Origin: Bin25 sp965221765 | GTDB taxonomy: Bacteria; Bacteroidota; Bacteroidia; Flavobacteriales; Flavobacteriaceae | Direction of reading: 5' to 3' | Assembly (NCBI GenBank): GCA_965221765.1 | Contig: OZ244911.1 | Span: 806,001 to 870,000, forward strand | Length of the DNA stretch: 64,000 nt | In this document: positions 54,472-62,610 of the stretch, piece after piece | Layout: each line of letters opens with the position of its first letter | Numbering within the stretch: the first letter of the stretch is position 1 | Program-made: the position numbers and the translations under genes | The notes under the pieces: model-generated | Databases searched by the model: none | Told to the model about the DNA's origin: nothing | The model's input: only the letters and a program-made list of their open reading frames with translations

Positions 54472-55749
54472 ATGATTAGAAATACTATTTTTTTAATAGC
54501 CATAGGGTTGTTCATTGGTTGTTCTTCCGGAAAAACTTATGAAGAAATTAGGCAAAAAACTATCGACACGGCTGAAGTACAATTCGGTAAAATTGGAAAC
54601 CTCTATCAGTCGAAACTCATTCCACGTTCTCTCGATAAAAATGATGATTTAATCAAGGTGAATCCATACGATTGGACTAGCGGTTTTTATGGAGGTAGTT
54701 TGTGGTACATGTACGAACTGACCAAAGATTCAAAATGGAAAGATAAAGCAGTGGCGTACACAGAGATTTTGGACACCATCCAATGGTATAGTGGAAATCA
54801 TGATGTCGGGTTTATGATTAACTGTTCCTACGGAAATGGGTATCGGTTGGGAGCAAAAGAGCATTATAAGGAAGTGTTAATCAATGCTGCCGAATCGCTC
54901 AGTAAAAGATTTAATTCTAATGTAGGACTGATCAAGTCATGGAATTATCGAGAAGCTTGGGATGGTGTGACAGAGTGGTTTTATCCAGTGATTATTGATA
55001 ATATGATGAACTTGGAATTATTATTCGAGGCTTCTGCATTTTCAGGAAATGACAAGTATAGAGATATTGCAGTAATCCATGCGGATAATACCATGAGAGA
55101 TCATTATAGATCTGATTTCAGTTCTTATCATGTGGTCGATTATGATACGATTACGGGACATGTATTAGATAAAGCCACTTGTCAAGGATTTGCTGATAAT
55201 TCTAGCTGGGCAAGAGGGCAAGCATGGGGTTTGTATGGCTATGTGATTACCTATCGAGCCACCAAGGATAAAAAATACTTGGATTTTGCAATTAATATTG
55301 CCGATTATATGATGAACCATCCTTCTATTCCTGAAGACAATATACCGTATTGGGATTATCATATCGATGTGGATGGTTATGTAGCAGAATGGGATTATCA
55401 AGAGGGAGTCGATTATTTTTATAGAGATGTCTCTGCTGCCACGATAACCGCTTCTGCACTGATTGAATTAGCGACCTATGTTCAGCAAGATGCATCAGAT
55501 CAATATGTAAACTATGCTAGAGAGATCATCACCAATGTCAGTACTCCAAATTATATGGCAACAAATGATGAGGATAACTTTTTTTTATTAAAGCATAGTG
55601 TAGGGAGTATGCCCCATGGAGGAAGTGTTGACCGGCCAGCGAATTATGCGGATTATTACTTTTTAGAGGCCTTGGTTCGGTTAATCAACTATGAAAAAGA
55701 CAAAGAGCAGGTACTTCCAAAAAAGACTACAATTGCCAAGGCTCAATGA
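54472..55749 (+). CDS. GH88 unsaturated glucuronyl hydrolase, lipoprotein
   Basis: A 425-residue (alpha/alpha)6 barrel with a lipobox (LFIGC, Cys17). GH88 landmarks: WTSGFYGGSLWYMYELT, D111 in GNHDVGFMI, D176 in PVIIDNMMNLELL (the two catalytic aspartates), QGFADNSSWARGQAWGLYG and SAATITASALIELA. The enzyme hydrates and removes the 4,5-unsaturated uronate left by polysaccharide lyases, giving a keto-deoxy uronate. It is the expected follow-up to the PL8 lyase of this locus and a strong sign that the substrate contains uronic acid. It has its own ~280 bp upstream region. Confidence 0.92.
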   Translation: MIRNTIFLIAIGLFIGCSSGKTYEEIRQKTIDTAEVQFGKIGNLYQSKLIPRSLDKNDDLIKVNPYDWTSGFYGGSLWYMYELTKDSKWKDKAVAYTEILDTIQWYSGNHDVGFMINCSYGNGYRLGAKEHYKEVLINAAESLSKRFNSNVGLIKSWNYREAWDGVTEWFYPVIIDNMMNLELLFEASAFSGNDKYRDIAVIHADNTMRDHYRSDFSSYHVVDYDTITGHVLDKATCQGFADNSSWARGQAWGLYGYVITYRATKDKKYLDFAINIADYMMNHPSIPEDNIPYWDYHIDVDGYVAEWDYQEGVDYFYRDVSAATITASALIELATYVQQDASDQYVNYAREIITNVSTPNYMATNDEDNFFLLKHSVGSMPHGGSVDRPANYADYYFLEALVRLINYEKDKEQVLPKKTTIAKAQ

Positions 55750-55973
55750 TGTTTGTATCACCGCCACCAAATGATGAAATGGTGGATTTGGTTGATGCTC
55801 GAGTCAAGAACGTGAATTAGGAGAGTTACTAAATCAAAACCATTAGTTTTTATAGTAATTATGTATGGGTTCGATAATTGATGCGGTCTCAAAATTCAGT
55901 TAAAATAACCTCAAATCTTTTGAGTTTAGGAAAGTCCAACAAATCAAAATTCAATTTTCATCAAATAATTTAT

Positions 55974-57464
55974 ATGAATAAGATCATGCACGTAAGAAAA
56001 AAGAAAATAATTCAATGGTTATTTTTCATGGTGTTTTGTCTCTCAAGTTGTAAACACGATCTAAAAAGCGAGAATCAGTTAGATAATCAATCACCTAATT
56101 TATTGTACATATTTGCTGATCAGCATCGAAGACAAGCTATGGGATTTTTAAATGAAGATCCTGTTAGTACCCCCAATATCGATTTTTTAGCTCAACAAGG
56201 GGTTTACTTTTCGAAAGCAGTGACAAATCATCCACTTTGTAGTCCTTACAGGGCGATGCTATTTACAGGTCAGTATCCTCTGACTAATGGGGTCATTGCA
56301 AATTGTCATTCGGGGCGTACAATCTATGGTAATTATTTGAAAAAAGAGGCTCAGACCATTTCTGATGTCGTTAGTAGGAATGGGTACAATGCTGGTTTAG
56401 TAGGGAAATGGCATTTAGAGGGGCCGGAACCAACGCAACCGGGTGAATCCTTGGTATGGAATGCTTGGTGCTCTTTTGACAGACGGCATGGATTTGATTT
56501 TTGGTATGCTAGTAAGGGGAATGATCATTTTAACCCCCAATATTGGAATACGTATGCTAAGGAAGATGAACTCATTATCGTCAATCAGTGGTCACCGGAA
56601 CATGAGGCGGAGATTATCATGGAATATTTAGAGGGTCATGGTCATGCTCCAAGAGATACTAATAAGCCATTCGCCTTGTTTTGGTCCATAAACCCACCGC
56701 ATAATCCATTTGATATCGTTCCAGATCGATACAAAGAATTTTATAAGGACAAGACATATAAAGAGCTACTCAATCGTCCAAATGTGAGTTTTGTAGATAA
56801 TACGGACATAACGGTAGGGGATCATGGTGTCGAAGAAAAAATTGATCAAGCTCCAGATTATTTTGCAGCGGTGAACGGAGTCGATGAACAAATTGGACGT
56901 GTTATTGAAAAGTTAAAATCCTTAGGGCTTTATGATAATACCATCATTGTGTATTCTTCTGATCATGGAGAAATGCTTGGAAGCCACGGTTTAATGCATA
57001 AAAATATTTGGTTTAAAGAGGCCTTTGAGATTCCCTTGATTATCCATTGGCCCAAAAAACTAGTGCCGAAAACCGAAGATTTATTGATTAGTGTCCCCGA
57101 TTATATGCCTACTTTATTGGGTCTCATGGGACTTGAAAAATCAATCCCCGATGAGGTTGAAGGGACCAATTATAGCCAAATATTGTTTGGCAAGGAGATG
57201 AAAAGACCTGATAGCCAATTATATTTTGGTTCCGAACCATCCGACCCCTCTTCTGGAAAAAGAGGATTTAGAGATGAACAGCACACGTTTGCCGTTGTAA
57301 AAAACGATGATGGAAGCAAAAATTATTATCTCTACAACGATCAAGAAGATCCTTACCAATTAGAAAATAGATGGGGCCGAGACTCGCTCATCGATCAAAA
57401 GGTCAACTTAAAATTAACAGAGATTCTGACGAAAATGGAGGATCCTTGGCTCGACGAAAACTAA
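55974..57464 (+). CDS. S1 sulfatase lipoprotein with CSPYR motif
   Basis: About 496 residues from ATG at 55974; a longer frame begins at 55878 but only the later start gives a signal with lipobox (LFFMVFCLSSC, Cys26). The formylglycine site is C89-S-P-Y-R (NHPLCSPYRAMLFTG), metal site NLLYIFADQHRRQAMG, and IIVYSSDHGEMLGSHG, plus GKWHLEG. It is the last sulfatase of the group; the gene ends 2 kb before susC. It brings the count of intact sulfatases in this locus to five, with distinct active-site spellings, suggesting different sulfate positions. Confidence 0.92.
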   Translation: MNKIMHVRKKKIIQWLFFMVFCLSSCKHDLKSENQLDNQSPNLLYIFADQHRRQAMGFLNEDPVSTPNIDFLAQQGVYFSKAVTNHPLCSPYRAMLFTGQYPLTNGVIANCHSGRTIYGNYLKKEAQTISDVVSRNGYNAGLVGKWHLEGPEPTQPGESLVWNAWCSFDRRHGFDFWYASKGNDHFNPQYWNTYAKEDELIIVNQWSPEHEAEIIMEYLEGHGHAPRDTNKPFALFWSINPPHNPFDIVPDRYKEFYKDKTYKELLNRPNVSFVDNTDITVGDHGVEEKIDQAPDYFAAVNGVDEQIGRVIEKLKSLGLYDNTIIVYSSDHGEMLGSHGLMHKNIWFKEAFEIPLIIHWPKKLVPKTEDLLISVPDYMPTLLGLMGLEKSIPDEVEGTNYSQILFGKEMKRPDSQLYFGSEPSDPSSGKRGFRDEQHTFAVVKNDDGSKNYYLYNDQEDPYQLENRWGRDSLIDQKVNLKLTEILTKMEDPWLDEN

Positions 57465-57680
57465 AAAATAAGAGCAACAATATTTCAAACCCCGTGAGTG
57501 ATAATTTTGATATATTTAATTACTCCCCTCGGTAAAGCAAATTAACATGTGCAGCCTGGAAAATAAGTGAAGTCTGCTATGCACTTTATTCATTTAAAAT
57601 AAAGGCAACAAAATCATACAAGCCATAAATTATTTGAAAATGGGAATCGTAAAATAAATCAATCTAAGCAAAAAATACCT

Positions 57681-57965
57681 TTAGGGATTTAGTTTACCAT
57701 TGTCTAGTTTCTGTTGTGTGTTTTCACTCCTCATCAACTGCTTCATACGAAACTCATGTTCTTTTCGCTCCCATTCATGTTTTTCTTGTTCTTTTTCTCG
57801 TTTATCCTTATGATTATCTTTTATAATTTTTACGACTCCAAAGACAATAAAAGCAATAAAAGTTCCTAAAGGAATCCACCAATTATTGAATAAATAAGCA
57901 GTTATCATAGTAAAAGAACCAAACCCAATAAGTTCCAAATATCCTAAGTCTATAGTCCTATTCAC
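57681..57965 (-). CDS. Small two-helix membrane protein, unknown
   Basis: A 94-residue protein beginning with GTG at 57963-57965, preceded by GAGG. Two membrane helices (about residues 12-28 and 30-47) are followed by a highly charged, probably coiled tail (DNHKDKREKEQEKHEWERK). I recognise no family. Codon use looks normal and there is no disruption, so it may be a real gene. It is alone on the minus strand between the sulfatase and the ISL3 remnant; the ~215 bp on each side contain nothing I can assign. Confidence 0.5.
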   Translation of the reverse strand: MNRTIDLGYLELIGFGSFTMITAYLFNNWWIPLGTFIAFIVFGVVKIIKDNHKDKREKEQEKHEWERKEHEFRMKQLMRSENTQQKLDNGKLNP

Positions 57966-58162
57966 ACCTCAAAATTAAGGATTCTATATCAAATCACATC
58001 GCATCTTTTTTCGACTGTTTGATATGACATAAAAAATTCCACAAGACTATAGTAAAATGAGACAAGCTTGATTATATCCCCTTTGCTGAGAACAGTTGTC
58101 ACATTAGATATTTGCAAAGCCGCGTAAACGCTGATAGATTAATCCTTTCCCTTATAATATTA

Positions 58163-58180
58163 GTCGCTCCTTAAAAAGTC
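58163..58180. repeat. Solitary terminal repeat of the IS5-type element
   Basis: These 18 bases are identical to the left end of the IS5-type element at 33310-33327, including the preceding TTA. No transposase of that family and no right end follow; the ISL3 element begins two bases later. It is best read as the surviving left tip of a second IS5 copy that was interrupted or deleted when the ISL3 element arrived. Confidence 0.6.
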
Positions 58181-58181
58181 T

Positions 58182-59260
58182 GGTTCTACTGCAAAAGTTG
58201 TGAATCCGGTTTACTTTTGGTCCATTCATTGTTTTATAAAAAAGCGTTTACAATGTTTTGACTCGATCCTATAGATTTGGGCAATCCATGGCAACTCGAC
58301 AATTGCTAGATGGCCATTTATGTTCATGTATTTTATGATAGGTAGTCGTGTAGTGTATCTTGACATCCAAGAGGGAGTTCATCGACAATCATCATTAGGA
58401 GTGTATTTGGCGTCATTTGGATTGATTGCCATACTATTGTTTCATTGTTGGACCTCGCATCCAATCGTCTGCGGAGACGATGCCTGTTCGTTGAGTCTTA
58501 CACATCTATTTACGATGAACAAGCCATCAAAAAGAGGCCTATGGTAATGTCATGATACTCAGCGATGTGCCTCCAGGGACGGTTCTTGATTTGGTGGAAA
58601 GACAAAACAACACCCATTGTCCAAAACTCCCTCCATCGTCCATTGTCAAAAGAAAAGAGAACACACATCAAAACCATGACCATCCATCGGTGGTGGCCCT
58701 CTATCTCCTCAGCCCAAGAACTCCTGGCTGAGAGGCCTTTGATTCATGATCGGTTTCATGGGATTCTCTCCCTCAACAAGGCCATCAATCAAGTACAGCC
58801 AGAGGAAGTAAAACAACACGCGGGCTCAAAAAGGATCGGTTGGCTATCTTGAAACATGACGATAAACAAACCACAAAGCCAAAAGAAATCATTCAAAAAG
58901 TACCAGAAAATCGTGGAGAAGTGTTGCCGCATTTGGAAACTCAAAGCAGATGTTCAATCTCTTTTCGAATCGAGCACCTAGAAGGAAACTACAACAGATC
59001 TCAATCATTGGATGGAAAACATGAGGCAATCCGGCATCCAAGAAATCGGTTAAGTAGCCAGGAAAGTTCAAAACCAAATTCAAGGCGTTGGTCATGCCGG
59101 TATTATCCACAGTCCCAGGCCAACGCCGAGTGATGGAATGGGTGAATTCAATAAAGCAAGGCCATTGCTCACGGCTGTCGAACGTTCGAAAATTGTAAAA
59201 CAGCGATCTTGTTTTTCAATGGTGGTTTAAAACTTTTCCACAACTTTCGTAGTAGAACTG
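58182..59260 (+). mobile_element. Degraded ISL3-family insertion sequence
   Basis: The ends are imperfect inverted repeats of ~22 bp (GGTTCTACTGCAAAAGTTGTG at 58182; AGTTCTACTACGAAAGTTGTG on the complement at 59259). Inside, in shifting plus-strand frames, lies an ISL3 transposase: TSHPIVCGDDAC (zinc-ribbon region), IYDEQAIKK, AYGNVMILSDVPPGTVLDLV, RPLIHDRFHGILSLNKAINQ and LAILKHDDKQTTKPKE. Numerous stops and shifts mean it is inactive. It is more GC-rich than its surroundings. No clear 8 bp target duplication can be seen. Confidence 0.78.
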
Positions 59261-59350
59261 TCTAGAAAATCAAACAAAAAAGTCTGGCTCTTGGTATAGT
59301 TTTTAAATCTTGAATAATTAGGAATCAAAAGAAAAATTCTCGTTAGGTCG

Positions 59351-59386
59351 AATATGTAACAATAAAACACCAAATATGTAACAATA
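59351..59386. promoter_or_regulatory. Perfect 14 bp direct repeat, 22 bp apart, upstream of susC
   Basis: AATATGTAACAATA occurs at 59351-59364 and, identically, at 59373-59386, a 22 bp period. It lies about 105-140 bp before the susC start. The core GTWACAA with the same 22 bp spacing occurs ~100 bp before the EF-hand/sulfatase genes (42739 and 42761). This looks like a tandem activator site for the locus. The rest of the 230 bp gap between the ISL3 remnant and susC is AT-rich leader. Confidence 0.55.
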
Positions 59387-59490
59387 GCAGATTAAACTTC
59401 GAGTTTTAACCGATATCGATTGTAGAAAGTTCATACTTTTAGACATTAATTTCTAATCAAAATCAACAAAAAATTTAATTTTAACTAAAG

Positions 59491-62400
59491 ATGAACTACT
59501 CAAAATCAGTTTGGGTTTTGGTGTGTTTCCTTATTCATATGGCACTAACTCAAGGGCAAACAAAAGTTGTTACGGGGGTTATTACGGATAAAACAACCAA
59601 CCAACCTTTAAATGGTGTTAGCGTCTTTATTGCAGGGACGGCAGTAGGGGTCGTATCAGATTTTGATGGTAAGTATTCGATTAATGTTTCGGTTGGAGAT
59701 CAATTGACGATTTCTAGTTTAGGCATGAAGTTACAAACCATTACTGTTGGTAACCAAGACATAATCAATATTCAGTTAGAGCCAGAAATTGGTCAGTTAG
59801 ATGAAACCATCGTCATTGGGTATGGAACAGTGGCTAAATCAGATTTTACAGGATCATCTTCAGAAGTCGAAGCAGAAGATATCGATAGAGCACCTGTTGT
59901 GAACTTAGAACAAGCTCTTCAAGGGAGAGCTGCTGGCGTAAAAATTTCTAGTTTAGAGCATTCTCCTGGGGCAGAATTGGATATTTTAATTCGTGGTGGG
60001 ACTAGTTTAGGAGGGAACAATGCGCCCTTGTATGTCATCGACGGATTTCCAACCGATACTGACGTGGGATCGACGATTAATATTCAAGATATTGAATCTA
60101 TTAATATTTTAAAAGATGCCTCTTCGACATCTATTTATGGTGCTCGAGGGTCCAATGGAGTGATTCTAATCACGACCAAATCGGGTGCGGATGGAAAGGC
60201 TCAGGTAAGGTATAATTATCATTATGGAATGCAAAGGGTTGTGAACCGCTATCCAGAATTACTATCTCCGGTTGAATTTGCTGAATTACAAAACGAACTT
60301 CGTCCTGGGGTCGAAACATATGCAGATCCATCGAGTTTTGCGGATGTTGAACCAGCAAACTGGGCAGATAAAATATTCCAAACGGCCCTGTACAGCAATC
60401 ATGATTTAAATCTTTCGGGAGGAAATGCAAATACGAAATATAGAGCTTCATTATCTTTCGTGAACCAAGATGGCGTGGTTCTCAATAGCAATTACAAACG
60501 TTCAACAGGCCGAATCAACCTCAGACAAAATATCGGCAAGAAGTTTGAAGTTGCATTAAGTGCTAGTTATAGCCATAAAACGACTACAGGAACACCAAAC
60601 ACGGGTCATAAACTATTTATTAGGGCATTAAGAGCAATACCATACATCACGGATGAATATGAAATTGATGAAGGACTTTATATTGATTTAGAAAATATCC
60701 CAAGGCTAAATCCGGTGGCAGATATTCGAGCAACAACAGTCATTAGGAGAGATGAAAACTTAACGGCGAACGCGATTGCTAAATATGAAATTATCAAAGG
60801 ATTAAAATTTGAATTCAAAATAGGACATATTGGAAGAAGTGCCAAACTAAAATCTGCAGCATTACCCCCCAGCGGTAGAGGAAAAAACGGGAGAGCCCGT
60901 ATTACTCATAATCAAAGGCAGCAGTGGGTTAATGAGAATTTGATTCGGTTCACCCCTAGATTAAATAAAAACCATAAACTAGAATCTGTTTTCGCTTTCA
61001 CTCAAGAATCATTTTGGTCTGAGTATGTTGGGGTATCAAATTCGAATTTTCCGGTTCTAAACAAGTCTATCGTAGACAATATTGACCAAGGCACCAATTT
61101 GGATCAGCCAGGTTCGTCACTCAGTGAGCGAACCTTGAGGTCATACTTAGGTAGGGTATCGTATAATTTTAAGAAGAAATATTATTTGACCTCTTCTTTT
61201 CGAGTGGATCAAGCATCGCAATTTTCTAAAGGAAATAAATCAGCTGTTTTTCAATCGGTAGCGATTTCATGGCGAGTAACTCAAGAACCGTTCATGAAGG
61301 CAATACCTGAGATAAGCAATTTGAAGTTCAAAGCTAGTATAGGGGATACGGGCAACACACGAATCGGCCCGTATGCATCTCTGGCTCGCTTATCAACGAC
61401 CAATTATAGCGTAGATAATGGTGTGAGTTTAGGAGTCTCTCCTTCTGCTTTGGAAAACGAAAATTTAAAGTGGGAGTCCAATCGCCAATTAAATGTTGGT
61501 ACCGAATTGGGATTATTAAAAAACAGAGTTCAACTAGAAGCGAATTATTATTATAGGAAAACCTCGGATTTACTTTTGAGCTCCAATATCCCATCAACTT
61601 CAGGATTCAATACCGCGCTATTAAATGTAGGAAGTCTTGAAAACAAAGGCTTTGAATTATTTATCAGCAACGAAAATATACGATCTGGTAAATTTTCATG
61701 GAGTACAGACTTTAATATTGCGTTCAATAGGAATAAAGTATTAGAACTAACGAAGGGTCAAGACTCTTTTCTTATTACAAGAAATTATAATGCTAGCTCA
61801 AGGGATCGGGATGCCTATATTGTCAAAGTAGGATCTCCCGTAGGTAGCATGTTTGGGTATGTTTGGGACGGAATATATAATTACGATAGTTTTAATGTCA
61901 GTGGAGAGGGAGCTAATAAGATTTACACCCTCAAAAAGACGGTTCCTGCTAGTGTCAGCCGAGCTGGTGTTGAACGAGCGAGACTAGGGGATATCAAGTA
62001 TAAAGATTTGAACGGAGACGGTTCTATTGGTCGAGAAGATAGAACCATCATTGGCAATGCCAATCCAGTTCATTTCGGCGGGATTATGAACCGTTTTAGG
62101 TATAAAAACTTAATCTTGAATGTCTTTTTTGAATGGACTTATGGAAACGATGTGTTGAATGCTACTCGGTATGAACTTGAACTAATCTCCGGTAGGGAAA
62201 ATCAATTTGCATCGGTAAAGAATCGATTTAGACCTGAGGTTTATGACGAATTAGGAGCATTGATTGATCCTGGATTTAGTGATACGACTCTTTTCGGCGT
62301 CAATGGAAATATAGATCGGTATTATAGTGATCGAGTCATTGAAGATGGAAGTTATTTAAGATTAAAAACAGTTACGCTATCCTATCAATTTCCTTCAGAA

Positions 62401-62604
62401 CTACTTCGACTTATCAGAGTAACTTCTGTGAATGCCTTTTTAAGCGCACAAAATTTATGGACATGGACCAATTATTCTGGTACGGACCCTGATGTGCAGG
62501 CTGACCACGACTTTAATAACACTAGGAGTTTGGTAAGGGGAATTGATTTTGGAGGGTATCCAACAGCGACTACGATCTCAATGGGTTTGAATATTAATAT
62601 TTGA
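59491..62604 (+). CDS. susC: SusC/RagA-type TonB-linked outer-membrane transporter
   Basis: A 1037-residue SusC-type receptor. Signal peptide MNYSKSVWVLVCFLIHMA...GQ; CarboxypepD_reg-like domain (VTGVITDKTTNQPLNGVSVF); TonB box/plug with DETIVIGYGTVAKSDFTGSSS, LQGRAAGVKI and VLILKDASS-type SINILKDASSTSIYGARGS; then the barrel ending TATTISMGLNINI. With SusD it forms the pedal-bin transporter that binds an oligosaccharide and pulls it across the outer membrane. The susD gene follows after six bases. The oligosaccharide is inferred from the enzymes upstream to be a sulfated, uronate-containing glycan. Confidence 0.96.
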   Translation: MNYSKSVWVLVCFLIHMALTQGQTKVVTGVITDKTTNQPLNGVSVFIAGTAVGVVSDFDGKYSINVSVGDQLTISSLGMKLQTITVGNQDIINIQLEPEIGQLDETIVIGYGTVAKSDFTGSSSEVEAEDIDRAPVVNLEQALQGRAAGVKISSLEHSPGAELDILIRGGTSLGGNNAPLYVIDGFPTDTDVGSTINIQDIESINILKDASSTSIYGARGSNGVILITTKSGADGKAQVRYNYHYGMQRVVNRYPELLSPVEFAELQNELRPGVETYADPSSFADVEPANWADKIFQTALYSNHDLNLSGGNANTKYRASLSFVNQDGVVLNSNYKRSTGRINLRQNIGKKFEVALSASYSHKTTTGTPNTGHKLFIRALRAIPYITDEYEIDEGLYIDLENIPRLNPVADIRATTVIRRDENLTANAIAKYEIIKGLKFEFKIGHIGRSAKLKSAALPPSGRGKNGRARITHNQRQQWVNENLIRFTPRLNKNHKLESVFAFTQESFWSEYVGVSNSNFPVLNKSIVDNIDQGTNLDQPGSSLSERTLRSYLGRVSYNFKKKYYLTSSFRVDQASQFSKGNKSAVFQSVAISWRVTQEPFMKAIPEISNLKFKASIGDTGNTRIGPYASLARLSTTNYSVDNGVSLGVSPSALENENLKWESNRQLNVGTELGLLKNRVQLEANYYYRKTSDLLLSSNIPSTSGFNTALLNVGSLENKGFELFISNENIRSGKFSWSTDFNIAFNRNKVLELTKGQDSFLITRNYNASSRDRDAYIVKVGSPVGSMFGYVWDGIYNYDSFNVSGEGANKIYTLKKTVPASVSRAGVERARLGDIKYKDLNGDGSIGREDRTIIGNANPVHFGGIMNRFRYKNLILNVFFEWTYGNDVLNATRYELELISGRENQFASVKNRFRPEVYDELGALIDPGFSDTTLFGVNGNIDRYYSDRVIEDGSYLRLKTVTLSYQFPSELLRLIRVTSVNAFLSAQNLWTWTNYSGTDPDVQADHDFNNTRSLVRGIDFGGYPTATTISMGLNINI

Positions 62605-62610
62605 AATAAA

